Source of the DNA: DATLRC01 sp035478435
Lineage (GTDB): Bacteria > Patescibacteriota > Saccharimonadia > Saccharimonadales > UBA4665
Reading direction: 5' to 3'
Assembly (NCBI GenBank): GCA_035478435.1
Contig: DATIJT010000010.1
Coordinates: 1 to 51,634, forward strand
DNA length: 51,634 bases
The stretch's first letter is position 1, and each line of letters opens with the position of its first letter. The notes under the pieces are model-generated. The model did not search any database. It had not been told where the DNA came from and saw only the letters and a list, made by a program, of their open reading frames with translations. Positions 38,425-47,238 of the stretch are shown here, one piece after another. Position numbers and translations under genes: made by a program.

Positions 38425-38844
38425 ATGAATCCGCAGTTTGATAAGCCTACTAATTTGAACTTACCGCCGCCTATTCCAGAAGTTGGCTCTCAGTCTATGC
38501 CAACTCCGGGCGCGGAGACACTCGGCCAAACGCCGGAAGCAATGCCGGCGACTCCTGAAACTAGCCAAAATAGCCCTCAAACTCCACCAGTTACGGCTAT
38601 ACCGCAATTCATGATACCACCACCGGTAGCTAGTTCTGGTAACAGTTCTACTTTGACAGCAACCGCTACAAATCCTGCCATTGCCGATGATGCTGATTTG
38701 ATTGAGAAGGAATGGGTCACTAAAGCTAAGGCTATAGTTGAAAAAACGAAAGAAGACCCCCATGAACAGACCAAAGAAATGACCCACCTTAAGTCTGATT
38801 ACCTAAAAAAACGGTATAACAAGACTATGAAGATGAGTGAGTAA
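38425..38844 (+). CDS. Pro/Thr-rich protein with C-terminal helix, 139 aa
   Basis: The first ~85 residues are low-complexity Pro/Ala/Thr (NLPPPIPEVGSQSMPTPGAE), and the last ~50 form a charged helix (DADLIEKEWVTKAKAIVEKT). No signal peptide is present. It ends five bases before the TraD-like ATPase and is likely its partner; this pairing is common in CPR genomes as far as I recall, with unknown function. The gene is probably leaderless. Confidence 0.75.
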   Translation: MNPQFDKPTNLNLPPPIPEVGSQSMPTPGAETLGQTPEAMPATPETSQNSPQTPPVTAIPQFMIPPPVASSGNSSTLTATATNPAIADDADLIEKEWVTKAKAIVEKTKEDPHEQTKEMTHLKSDYLKKRYNKTMKMSE

Positions 38845-38849
38845 GAGTA

Positions 38850-41800
38850 ATGACCGCCATTTTTATTATCCTGGGCATCATTTTGGCTATAGCGGCGGTA
38901 GCTGGGCCGATCATCTATTTCCAATCACGCCGCACCTTCCGTGAGCAAAAAAACTATGAGCGGGCTCTTAAAATGGTACCTTTGCTTATTCATTTGCCGC
39001 CGCCTAGCGATGACCTGGAAGTTGGTGGTCGTGATGTGCGTGATGTGACAGAGGAAACCATTTCCAAAGCCCAGATTATCTATAATATTATTGCCAGCAC
39101 GGTCCAAAAGGGCTTAAAGACCAAATTCTACGGCCAGCGACATTTTGCCTTTGAAATAGTCGGTTCTCAGGGGTTTGTCTACTTTTACGCGGCGGTACCA
39201 GTTGTTTTGGAAGAAGTAGTTAAGCAGGCGGTAGTTAGTGCTTATCCAGCGGCTCGGCTTGAAGAAGTTAATGAGCATAATATCTTTAGCCCGGTAGGTA
39301 AAATTACCGGTACGATCGGTGGTGAGCTCAGCCTAAAAGAGCACTTTGCTTATCCAATTGCCACTTATCAAGACGTAAAACGAGATGGCATGCAGGCCTT
39401 ACTTAATGCCCTGTCGGCTCTAGGCAAAGAAGACGGGGCTGGCATCCAGATCTTAATGCGGCCAGCTAATGCTGGTTGGCGCAAGCAGGCTACGGCGGTA
39501 GCCTCACGAAAACGCAAGGGTAATGATAAAAAAGGCTTTGGCCACTTAATGAAAGACTTGGTAATAGCCTTCAATAAGCCACCAGGTGGTGGTGAAAGCA
39601 AAGAAGGTAGTAACAAACCAGAACTATCCAACCTAGAACAGGCTGTCCTAGACTCGATTGACGATAAAACCAGGCATCCTGGCTACGAGACTTTGATCCG
39701 GGTAGTTGTATCATCGAATATTACCCAACGGGCCCAGGCTATTCTAAGTAATATTGTAGCTAGTTTTTCGCTTTATGATGCGCCGGGCAAGAACGGCTTT
39801 AAGTATACCCCAGCTAAAGACATAGAAGGCCTAGCCACGGCCTATATAATGCGGTTTTTCCCACAACAAAACCGCCGTAACATCTTAAATTCTGTAGAAC
39901 TTGCAACGTTGTTTCATTTTCCAGACCAACGTAGTATCCCGACTTCGCAGCTAACTAGGCAAGATTCCAAGCAGGTTGACGGGCCCCGTAATATTCCTTC
40001 GGACGGTTTACTACTTGGCTACAACCTTTTCCGGGGCGCCAAAAAGCCTATCCGCATCGCCCTAAATGACCGTCAACGGCACATGTATGTAGTAGGGCAA
40101 ACCGGTACTGGTAAATCGACTTTCTTAGAGAATCTAGCCTTACAAGATATGTTAAGCGGTGGCGGCTTCGCGTTTGTGGATCCGCACGGCGATACCGTTG
40201 AGCGTTTGTTGGCCATGGTACCCAGGGAACGTACTGAAGATGTGACTTACTTTTCGCCAGCCGATATGGAATATCCTATGGGATTAAACTTATTTGAGTT
40301 CAACACGCCTGACCAAAAGGACTTTTTGATCCAAGAAGCCCTGAACATGCTTTACAAATTGTACGATCCACAACACCAAGGCATTATGGGGCCGCGCTAC
40401 GAGCACCTCTTCCGTAATGCGGCCCTAACTATTATGGCTGACCCCATGGGGGGAACATTCGTAGATATACCTAAATTATTCCGTGACCCTAAGTATGTTC
40501 AGCAAAAGTTACAACACGTGAAGGACCAAAACGTAGTTGAATTCTGGCAGAAAGAAATGCCAGCCAGCCAGCGCTCCAATGAGTTTGGTGAAGTCGTCAG
40601 CTGGTTCGTGAGTAAGTTCGGTGCCTTCCTGAGTAACGAAATGATGCGTAACATCATTGGCCAAACTAAAAGTGCCTTTGACTTACGAAACATTATGGAT
40701 AACAAGAAAATCTTGTTAGTAAACTTGAGCAAAGGCCGGACCGGTGAGTTAAATTCCAAACTATTAGGTATGGTCTTCGTTATGAAGTTCCAGGCGGCTG
40801 CCATGAGCCGGGCGAATATACCAGAGAGCGAACGGACTGATTTTGCCCTGTATGTGGATGAGTTCCAAAACTTCTCGACAGATAGCTTTGCCACCATCAT
40901 GAGCGAAGCCCGTAAATACCACTTGAATTTAATAGTCGCCAACCAGTTTACTACCCAGTTAACGCCGGAGATCCGCGATGCTGTATTTGGCAACATGGGC
41001 ACCATTGTTTCCTTTAGGGTCGGCCAGAATGATGTTGAAGCCCTAGCCAAGTACTTCCAGCCGATCTTTGATGCAGATGACTTACTGCGCGTACCGAACT
41101 ATAACACCATTACTCGTACCCTTATTGGTGGCGTACCAACCCAGCCATTCAGTATGGCTACCCTACCGCCGCTCGGTACGCCTAACACTCGCCTCAGCGA
41201 AGCTCTGAAGCAACTTTCGGCCGCTAAGTACGGCCGGCCAAAAGCCCAGGTTGAGAAAGAGATATTCGAACGCTTGGCTACTAAAGCCGAGACTAAACCA
41301 GCCTTTGGCAGCGCTGGTTCAGCTGCTAGTTCGGCTTTTGGCGGTGCTTCGCCGTTCGGATCAGCTCCAGCTGCCGGCACGGGCTTTGGCAGCCCTTGGT
41401 CAGCACCAGTTAACAATCTACCAACTGCTTCTGGGGCAACCAATCCAGCCAGCCCCCCGCCCGCTACTGGTACGGGATCTTTCCTAGACGAGTGGTTGAG
41501 TAAGCGCCGTAACCCGATTGCTAGTTCAAACACTCCCATGCCTGTCTCTCAGCCCCCCCAACCTTTAAACGGGTCGACTGTAGCTGTGCCTAGCCTTTCG
41601 CCCAATCAAGTTCCTGCTAATGGTTCAAAACTCGTTCCTGGGCCTTCAGAATCAGTCAAACAAGGTGCGACTGGTGATATCTTTAGCACTAAGAATATTT
41701 CTAGCGACCAAATTGAAAACCAAGAAGTGGCCAAAATTGCCGAAAGCTTAAAGCAAGATTTAAAAGGAAGCGGAGCGATCAAACCGTCTAGCACTGTTGA

Positions 41801-41912
41801 TATACCGCTACAGCCCAACAATGTTAACAAGCCCGCGGAAGAGCCGGTCGATACGATATCTATTGACCACGAAGGTAACCTGCACCACAAAGACCAGATA
41901 AATAGTAACTAG
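38850..41912 (+). CDS. TraD/VirD4-like type IV secretion coupling ATPase
   Basis: The 1020-aa protein has one N-terminal transmembrane helix (about residues 3-22), a ~370-aa region without a known motif, and an ATPase domain with Walker A VVGQTGTGKSTF (about 410-421), FAFVDPHGDTVERLL, Walker B FALYVDEFQNFSTDS (about 660) and NQFTTQLTPEIRDAVFGNMG. These are features of TraG/TraD/VirD4 DNA pumps. The last ~200 residues are Gly/Pro/Ser-rich and disordered. It could move DNA or protein across the envelope. No relaxase or other T4SS gene is in the window, so a housekeeping role in DNA import or pilus function is possible. Confidence 0.88.
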   Translation: MTAIFIILGIILAIAAVAGPIIYFQSRRTFREQKNYERALKMVPLLIHLPPPSDDLEVGGRDVRDVTEETISKAQIIYNIIASTVQKGLKTKFYGQRHFAFEIVGSQGFVYFYAAVPVVLEEVVKQAVVSAYPAARLEEVNEHNIFSPVGKITGTIGGELSLKEHFAYPIATYQDVKRDGMQALLNALSALGKEDGAGIQILMRPANAGWRKQATAVASRKRKGNDKKGFGHLMKDLVIAFNKPPGGGESKEGSNKPELSNLEQAVLDSIDDKTRHPGYETLIRVVVSSNITQRAQAILSNIVASFSLYDAPGKNGFKYTPAKDIEGLATAYIMRFFPQQNRRNILNSVELATLFHFPDQRSIPTSQLTRQDSKQVDGPRNIPSDGLLLGYNLFRGAKKPIRIALNDRQRHMYVVGQTGTGKSTFLENLALQDMLSGGGFAFVDPHGDTVERLLAMVPRERTEDVTYFSPADMEYPMGLNLFEFNTPDQKDFLIQEALNMLYKLYDPQHQGIMGPRYEHLFRNAALTIMADPMGGTFVDIPKLFRDPKYVQQKLQHVKDQNVVEFWQKEMPASQRSNEFGEVVSWFVSKFGAFLSNEMMRNIIGQTKSAFDLRNIMDNKKILLVNLSKGRTGELNSKLLGMVFVMKFQAAAMSRANIPESERTDFALYVDEFQNFSTDSFATIMSEARKYHLNLIVANQFTTQLTPEIRDAVFGNMGTIVSFRVGQNDVEALAKYFQPIFDADDLLRVPNYNTITRTLIGGVPTQPFSMATLPPLGTPNTRLSEALKQLSAAKYGRPKAQVEKEIFERLATKAETKPAFGSAGSAASSAFGGASPFGSAPAAGTGFGSPWSAPVNNLPTASGATNPASPPPATGTGSFLDEWLSKRRNPIASSNTPMPVSQPPQPLNGSTVAVPSLSPNQVPANGSKLVPGPSESVKQGATGDIFSTKNISSDQIENQEVAKIAESLKQDLKGSGAIKPSSTVDIPLQPNNVNKPAEEPVDTISIDHEGNLHHKDQINSN

Positions 41913-41979
41913 AAACTAGGAATTAGGAACTGGAGTCAGAGGTTTATGGCTAATTACTATTTCCTAATTCCTAGTTTCT
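41911..41979. repeat. 19-bp perfect inverted repeat between convergent genes
   Basis: 41911-41929 (AGAAACTAGGAATTAGGAA) and 41961-41979 are exact inverted copies separated by 31 bases. The arms carry internal repeats (CTAGGAATTAGGAA). There is no clear T-run, yet the position between two stop codons suggests a terminator or a decayed insertion. It begins inside the TAG stop of the ATPase gene. Confidence 0.85.
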
Positions 41980-41982
41980 GCT

Positions 41983-42543
41983 TTAGCTGGCTCGCTTGGG
42001 GCGGAGCAAGCGTACTAGCATTTCTAAAACTAAGCCAATGACAAAACCGCCTACAAATAGCAAGCTGAAGAGTAGGTAGTTGTAAGGCAAACCGATGTGC
42101 TTAGTTAGATATAAATAAGCTAAACTGCCCAGAAAGGCGCACAGGCCACCACCGAGTAAGCCAGAGGGTCGGGTAATGGTTTTGCTACTAGCTTCACTAA
42201 CGGCTCGAATAGCTTTTTGGTGGACTACCTTGCTTAGCAAACGGTCAGGCAGTGGCAGTTCGCGCCGGATTTGTTTCAGGGCGCGCTGCAGGGTAATATT
42301 TTTGAGTTCACGGTTGACGTATTGGGGCTGGGGTTCGCTAGGGGTTTCGTCGGCGGGTAGCTGGGTACGTTCATGGGTATTGGCTTGTTCGACGCTGCGG
42401 CGGATAGTCTCTAGCTGGTCGGCTTGTTCTCGTTCGACATCGGCCGCTGTTTCACCGCTGTGTTCGGTTAGCTCCAAGGGTTTTTCAGCTACCGGCACAT
42501 GTGCTTCGTGGCGTTCAGGGGCGGTTTGTAAAGTTTCAGCCAT
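41983..42543 (-). CDS. Membrane protein with acidic cytoplasmic domain, 186 aa
   Basis: Residues 1-105 are charged and helical (ETAADVEREQADQLETIRRS, NITLQRALKQIRRELPLPDR), and two transmembrane helices follow (about 128-147 and 155-178), ending in LRPKRAS. The family is not recognised. GGAGGAA lies eight bases before the ATG and within the 3' end of the surface-protein gene, so the two are in one operon. Confidence 0.7.
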   Translation of the reverse strand: MAETLQTAPERHEAHVPVAEKPLELTEHSGETAADVEREQADQLETIRRSVEQANTHERTQLPADETPSEPQPQYVNRELKNITLQRALKQIRRELPLPDRLLSKVVHQKAIRAVSEASSKTITRPSGLLGGGLCAFLGSLAYLYLTKHIGLPYNYLLFSLLFVGGFVIGLVLEMLVRLLRPKRAS

Positions 42544-42545
42544 CT

Positions 42546-44231
42546 TTATATTCCTCCGCTAGTTTGGGTCGCGGCTTGGGCGGCCAAGTTACTTTCGCGG
42601 GCCAGCAAACGGGAGCGGGCGAAGAAGTAGCCGGCTAGCAGAGCGATAATGCCACCAATAACTAGGCTAGTGCCAGGCCCGGTGTTGGGTAATGCGGCCA
42701 CTTGGACTGAAGCCAGCTTTATAATGCTACCGGGGACTTTAATGTTGATGGTGTTGCCGTAAACGTTGGTCATCATCAGGTCATTGTGGCTATTGTCGCT
42801 TGTGGAAGTCGGGGTATTAGGTATGGGGTTGGCGACCTGGATAGTTATCTTGTGGCTGATGGTTTGACCGGCTTTGATGTCTTCGGCTGGCCAGCTGACC
42901 AAGTTGTTGGCGTCCATAGTGCCACCATGCAGGTCTAGTAGATCCATGCGGACTTTGCCGTCTTTATCTTTGGCTACGTAGTCTAGCACGTCACTCAAGT
43001 CTTCTTGGACCACAAAGCCTTTAACCGTGCTTTTGCCAGCGTTTTTGACGGACAGAGTGTAGGTGATGGTGTCGCCGGGCTGGGCGGTTTTGATCTCGTC
43101 GTTGTCAACAGTCCAGCCCTGGGTAGTGTCGTTGGCCGATTTGTGGACCTGGATGCAGGCTACGGTATCTTGACTGCTGACCGATTGCTCGCACGGTTTG
43201 CACTCTGGCGAATTGGCCGGCAAAAGCGAGTTAAATTCACAAGGCGCTTGGACGCTAATATGCTTCAAGCAGTTGCCTGTACCACTGCCAAGAGCAACCT
43301 TAGTGCCATATTTGACGGTCAGGCGTATTAAGTAATGCCCAGCTTGGTTAGCTGTAAAACTGCGGGTGTGGGTGTCATTGGCCGTAGTGCCAGTAAAGGC
43401 TAAACCTAGGGCTTTCGCGGTCGCCACTACTTTATTCGTGCTGGCATCAACATAGTCGTAGTACATGTCTACCAGTTGGCCGGGCTGAATGTTTTTGCCG
43501 GCGGCTTGGCCTCGGACGGAGATTGTACTATTAAAGGCCACTGTTTGATTGTCGGCGTAATTCATGCTCAGGTTGGAACAGCTCAATTCCTGCGGTGGTG
43601 GCGGCGGAGGTGGTGGCGGGGGAGGTGGCGGCGGAGGTGGTGGTGATGGCAGGCCATGCGACGCCAAGTTACCGCAACTGTAAAGGATGAAAAACAACTT
43701 ACCTTGGCTGTTTCTTAGCTTAAGCGCTTGGTAGGTAGAGAACGGGCCGCTATCCATACTGGACAGTAAGCGCCAATAGAGGGTGCCGACGCCTGGAATG
43801 TTAACGGCTGTTTCGTTAGTTTTTTTGCCCTTGTTGGTATCACCCAACGACTTCCAGCCCATTGAATAAATGGTGTTGTCATAATCGGTAGACTTTAACA
43901 TTACGGTTGTAGTTGTTGGTTTGGTAATGTCGTCACAGGTTATCCCGTAATATTTCAAAATATCTGCGTAATGGCGGGTATTGTTTGTACAGTGGGTAAG
44001 GGCTTCAGCTGGCTTACTAAAACCATTATCAATCAGGTCATTCGTAGAATCAGCTACCGTTGGCTGGGGCGGGGAAATAACGGCGAAAAATTGGACTAAG
44101 AAGGCCAGGGCTATGAATACTAAACCGGTGCGCCGGATAGATTGTTCGCGCCGCATACGCCGGCCGTAAAAAGCCACCTGGCTTATCAGGCTAGGGTTAT
44201 AGGGCAAAACGGACAGTAATTTTTCCAGCAT
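42546..44231 (-). CDS. LPxTG-type surface protein with DUF11 domain and polyproline linker
   Basis: The 561-aa protein has a basic N-terminus, a signal/anchor helix (about residues 36-54), a ~140-aa Cys-containing domain, an uninterrupted run of about 18 prolines (about 197-216), an Ig-like domain, and a DUF11-like domain (KTAQPGDTITYTLSVKNAGK). It ends with ALPNTGPG, a hydrophobic helix and an Arg-containing tail, the sortase sorting signal form. It is probably displayed on the cell surface; no sortase gene is in the window. The tail after the helix is unusually long (~20 aa). The polyproline run would need EF-P. Confidence 0.88.
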   Translation of the reverse strand: MLEKLLSVLPYNPSLISQVAFYGRRMRREQSIRRTGLVFIALAFLVQFFAVISPPQPTVADSTNDLIDNGFSKPAEALTHCTNNTRHYADILKYYGITCDDITKPTTTTVMLKSTDYDNTIYSMGWKSLGDTNKGKKTNETAVNIPGVGTLYWRLLSSMDSGPFSTYQALKLRNSQGKLFFILYSCGNLASHGLPSPPPPPPPPPPPPPPPPPQELSCSNLSMNYADNQTVAFNSTISVRGQAAGKNIQPGQLVDMYYDYVDASTNKVVATAKALGLAFTGTTANDTHTRSFTANQAGHYLIRLTVKYGTKVALGSGTGNCLKHISVQAPCEFNSLLPANSPECKPCEQSVSSQDTVACIQVHKSANDTTQGWTVDNDEIKTAQPGDTITYTLSVKNAGKSTVKGFVVQEDLSDVLDYVAKDKDGKVRMDLLDLHGGTMDANNLVSWPAEDIKAGQTISHKITIQVANPIPNTPTSTSDNSHNDLMMTNVYGNTINIKVPGSIIKLASVQVAALPNTGPGTSLVIGGIIALLAGYFFARSRLLARESNLAAQAATQTSGGI

Positions 44232-44343
44232 TTTTGTTTGGTTTATTTATATTTAGGCTATATGTAGACATTTAACCATAAACGAGATTATAAGCACAAG
44301 TGATATAGCTCACAGTCAGAAGAACTTTATTTGTGTTCCTATA

Positions 44344-45105
44344 CTAAAGGCGTATACCACCAATGTTGGTGACAGAATTTTCAAATTGATCAATTGTCAT
44401 AAACTCACCGAGTCCAATATTCGATGGACCTTTATTATATTGGGCGGCCGCATTGGTGCTCAAAGTGGCATTTGCGCCTTCGCCAAGAATAGTTACAGGT
44501 AGTTCAAAAGCTACCTGTCCTTTGTGCTCCAATACATCTCGATAGTCATAGCGCACGAGCGTAGGACTACCGTTGTGGTCATTGTGGAAGACCGTAGAAT
44601 CGCCGTTATGTGCTAGCTCGGTGGCATTTACCCAATACAATTGCTTAGCAAGAGCGGCTTCATTATCGGCATGGCCAGGAGTGCCAAAAGTGAAGCCTAA
44701 CCATAACGTTCCCTGCTGATCTACATTAGGAATAGGTCGCTGAATAACTAATAAGTTTTCATTAATCTGGTGCTTTTTTGAATCGCTTGTGGGAGTATCG
44801 CTATAAGTTCTATAGGAGTCTGCGCCACCATACACCACAACAACATAATTTTCTGCAACAAGAGCCTTGGTAGCTTTTGCTTCAATAGCCTTAATTAAAC
44901 TGAGTTCCGCCTTGGCATCGTTGGTCAATTCGGTGGTAGCCATAGCTGAGGGCGAGGGACTTGGAGCAGCCTCTTTATGAGAAGCGCGGGGGGTGCAGGC
45001 CGCTAAGGCCAAAGCTGCTGCAGTAGTTGCTAAGGCTATAGCATTACGAGTTATATTACCAGATGTCGCAGAAGGATCTTTACCATGCAATTTACGACTT
45101 GTCAT
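44344..45105 (-). CDS. Lipoprotein, 253 aa
   Basis: After an extended N-terminus (MTSRKLHGKDPSATSGNITR) comes a hydrophobic segment with the lipobox LALAAC, giving Cys at about residue 37. A Pro/Ser-rich spacer follows, and then an unrecognised domain of ~190 aa with strands such as AENYVVVVYGGADSYRTYSD and GTLWLGFTFGTPGH. It should be attached to the outer face of the membrane. Position near gyrB is not functionally telling. Confidence 0.72.
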   Translation of the reverse strand: MTSRKLHGKDPSATSGNITRNAIALATTAAALALAACTPRASHKEAAPSPSPSAMATTELTNDAKAELSLIKAIEAKATKALVAENYVVVVYGGADSYRTYSDTPTSDSKKHQINENLLVIQRPIPNVDQQGTLWLGFTFGTPGHADNEAALAKQLYWVNATELAHNGDSTVFHNDHNGSPTLVRYDYRDVLEHKGQVAFELPVTILGEGANATLSTNAAAQYNKGPSNIGLGEFMTIDQFENSVTNIGGIRL

Positions 45106-45199
45106 AATACTTGCATTTTAGCAAAATTATAGTAAAAGGTCAATTAATCAAACATCTATTCTAGGCTAATAAGAAGTTGAAGGCTAAAGTAAAATCATC

Positions 45200-45205
45200 T
45201 ATAAT
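45200..45205 (+). promoter_or_regulatory. -10 box of gyrB-gyrA
   Basis: TATAAT 55 bases before the gyrB start. A leader with AAGAGGG (45243-45249) as RBS follows. Confidence 0.65.
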
Positions 45206-45260
45206 AGTTAAGTAGTGGGAATAAACTAAACAGAGATTTTGTAAGAGGGTAGTATTACTA

Positions 45261-47237
45261 GTGGCTGATAAGAAAGCTAAACAAACAGGTTATACATCTG
45301 AGCAAATTACAGTGCTTGAGGGCTTGGAGCCCGTCCGTAAACGGCCGGGCATGTACATTGGTGGTACGGGGCTGGAAGGCCTGCACCATTTGGTGTGGGA
45401 AATTATAGATAACGGCATTGATGAAGCCTTAGCCGGGTACGCTACGGAGGTATCAGTCCGCCTTCGAGAGGACGGCGGCGTGACAGTTATTGATAACGGC
45501 CGGGGTATTCCAACCGACATCCATCCTAAGACCAAAAAGAGTACCGTCGAAACCGTGCTAACTGTGCTGCACGCCGGCGGTAAATTTGGCAGTGGCGGCT
45601 ATAAGGTTTCCGGCGGTCTGCACGGCGTAGGCGTTAGTGTCGTAAACGCCTTGTCGACCAAGCTCGTCGTGGACGTTTACCGTGACGGCAAAGTCTGGCA
45701 CCAGGAATACGAACGTGGGGCACCAGTTAGTGATCTCAAAAGCGTCGGCACGACCGACAAAACCGGCACGGAAATCACTTTTTATCCCGATGAAACGATT
45801 TTCCAAGACATAACCTTTAGTTACGACACCATCCTGGACCGCTTACGCCACGCCGCCTACCTGACCAAGGGCATCCGCACCAGCCTCCATGACGAAAAGA
45901 CCGGGCAACGCTACAGCTTCTACTTCGAAGGCGGTATCCAGAGCTACGTTAAGCACCTGAACATCGGCAAAGAAGTAGTCGATGAGGACATTTTTTATGT
46001 TGATCGCACCATCCAAGAAGCCCAAGTCGAAATTGCCCTGCAGTACACCGATGCTTATACCGAAACAATTAAGAGTTTCGCCAACAATGTGCTTAACCCC
46101 GATGGCGGTACTCACCTGACTGGCTTTAGGGCCGCCCTGACGCGGGTTATTAACGATTACGCTCGCAAACAGGGGCTTTTGAAGGAAAAAGAAGAGAACC
46201 TGAGTGGCGAAGACACTCGCGAAGGCCTGACAGCCATTATATTAGTTAAACTGCCCGATCCCCAGTTTGAAGGCCAAACCAAAAATAAGTTGGGAAACCC
46301 GGAAGTAAGAGGCTATGTCGAGCAAGTTCTAAGTGAATACTTAAATTACTATCTAGAAGAGCATCCGGGTGTGGCCCGCAAAATTGTCGGTAAAGCCTTG
46401 CTGGCCGCTCGCGCCCGGAAGGCTGCTCGCGCCGCCCGCGAGAACATCTTGCGCAAAGGTATATTAGAAGGCGCTAGCATGCCGGGCAAGCTTGCCGACT
46501 GCTCGTCTAAAGACCCCAACAACTCTGAACTGTATCTGGTAGAGGGCGACTCCGCCGGCGGCAGCGCCAAAAGTGGTCGGGACAGTAAAACCCAGGCTAT
46601 ACTGCCACTGCGTGGTAAAGTCTTGAACGTGGAGCGGGCGCGGTTGGATAAAATGCTCGCCAATAACGAAATTTTAAACCTTATCAAAGCTCTGGGCGTA
46701 GGCATCGAAGAATCATTCGACGTCAGCGGCTTGCGCTACGCCCGGATCATCATCATGACCGATGCCGATGTTGATGGCAGCCACATTTCGACACTGCTAT
46801 TGACCTTTTTCTTCCGGTTTATGAAAGCAGTGATCGATGGCGGACACCTTTACCTGGCTAAACCACCGCTGTTTGAACTAGTGAAGCAAGGCCGTAAAGA
46901 CAGCGTCTATGTTTACGACGAAGATGAATTAGGCAAAGTAATTGACGAAGTCATTGAGTCACGTAAAAAAGCCGGCCAAAAGGTTAACCCAGATGAGGAG
47001 CGCTTCCGCCAAGCTGGCTTTGTCGAGCAGAAGCGCTACAAGGGTCTTGGCGAAATGGACGCCGACCAGCTGTTTGACACCACCATGGATCCAGAAAAAC
47101 GCGTATTGATACAAGTTAGAATCGAAGACGCCGAAAAAGCCGACGCTATATTCAATAAGCTTATGGGTACCGAAGTAGAGCTACGTAAAAACTTTATTCA
47201 AACTCACGCCAAATTTGTTAAGGACCTGGATATCTAA
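45261..47237 (+). CDS. gyrB: DNA gyrase subunit B
   Basis: The 658-aa protein has the GHKL ATP site (EIIDNGIDEALAG, DNGRGIPTDIHPKT, GGLHGVGVSVVNALS), the transducer domain, the TOPRIM domain (LVEGDSAGGSAKSGR at about 427, MTDADVDGSHI at about 499) and the C-terminal QKRYKGLGEMDADQLFDTTM. It starts with GTG. It forms gyrase with GyrA, whose ATG lies one base after its stop. Length is typical of GyrB without the enterobacterial insertion. Confidence 0.97.
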   Translation: MADKKAKQTGYTSEQITVLEGLEPVRKRPGMYIGGTGLEGLHHLVWEIIDNGIDEALAGYATEVSVRLREDGGVTVIDNGRGIPTDIHPKTKKSTVETVLTVLHAGGKFGSGGYKVSGGLHGVGVSVVNALSTKLVVDVYRDGKVWHQEYERGAPVSDLKSVGTTDKTGTEITFYPDETIFQDITFSYDTILDRLRHAAYLTKGIRTSLHDEKTGQRYSFYFEGGIQSYVKHLNIGKEVVDEDIFYVDRTIQEAQVEIALQYTDAYTETIKSFANNVLNPDGGTHLTGFRAALTRVINDYARKQGLLKEKEENLSGEDTREGLTAIILVKLPDPQFEGQTKNKLGNPEVRGYVEQVLSEYLNYYLEEHPGVARKIVGKALLAARARKAARAARENILRKGILEGASMPGKLADCSSKDPNNSELYLVEGDSAGGSAKSGRDSKTQAILPLRGKVLNVERARLDKMLANNEILNLIKALGVGIEESFDVSGLRYARIIIMTDADVDGSHISTLLLTFFFRFMKAVIDGGHLYLAKPPLFELVKQGRKDSVYVYDEDELGKVIDEVIESRKKAGQKVNPDEERFRQAGFVEQKRYKGLGEMDADQLFDTTMDPEKRVLIQVRIEDAEKADAIFNKLMGTEVELRKNFIQTHAKFVKDLDI

Positions 47238-47238
47238 T

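Noticed and set aside
41099..41539. Minus-strand frame of 146 codons inside the TraD-like gene
   Set aside because: It is a shadow of the Gly/Pro/Ala-rich tail of the coding strand, with no RBS or own motifs.
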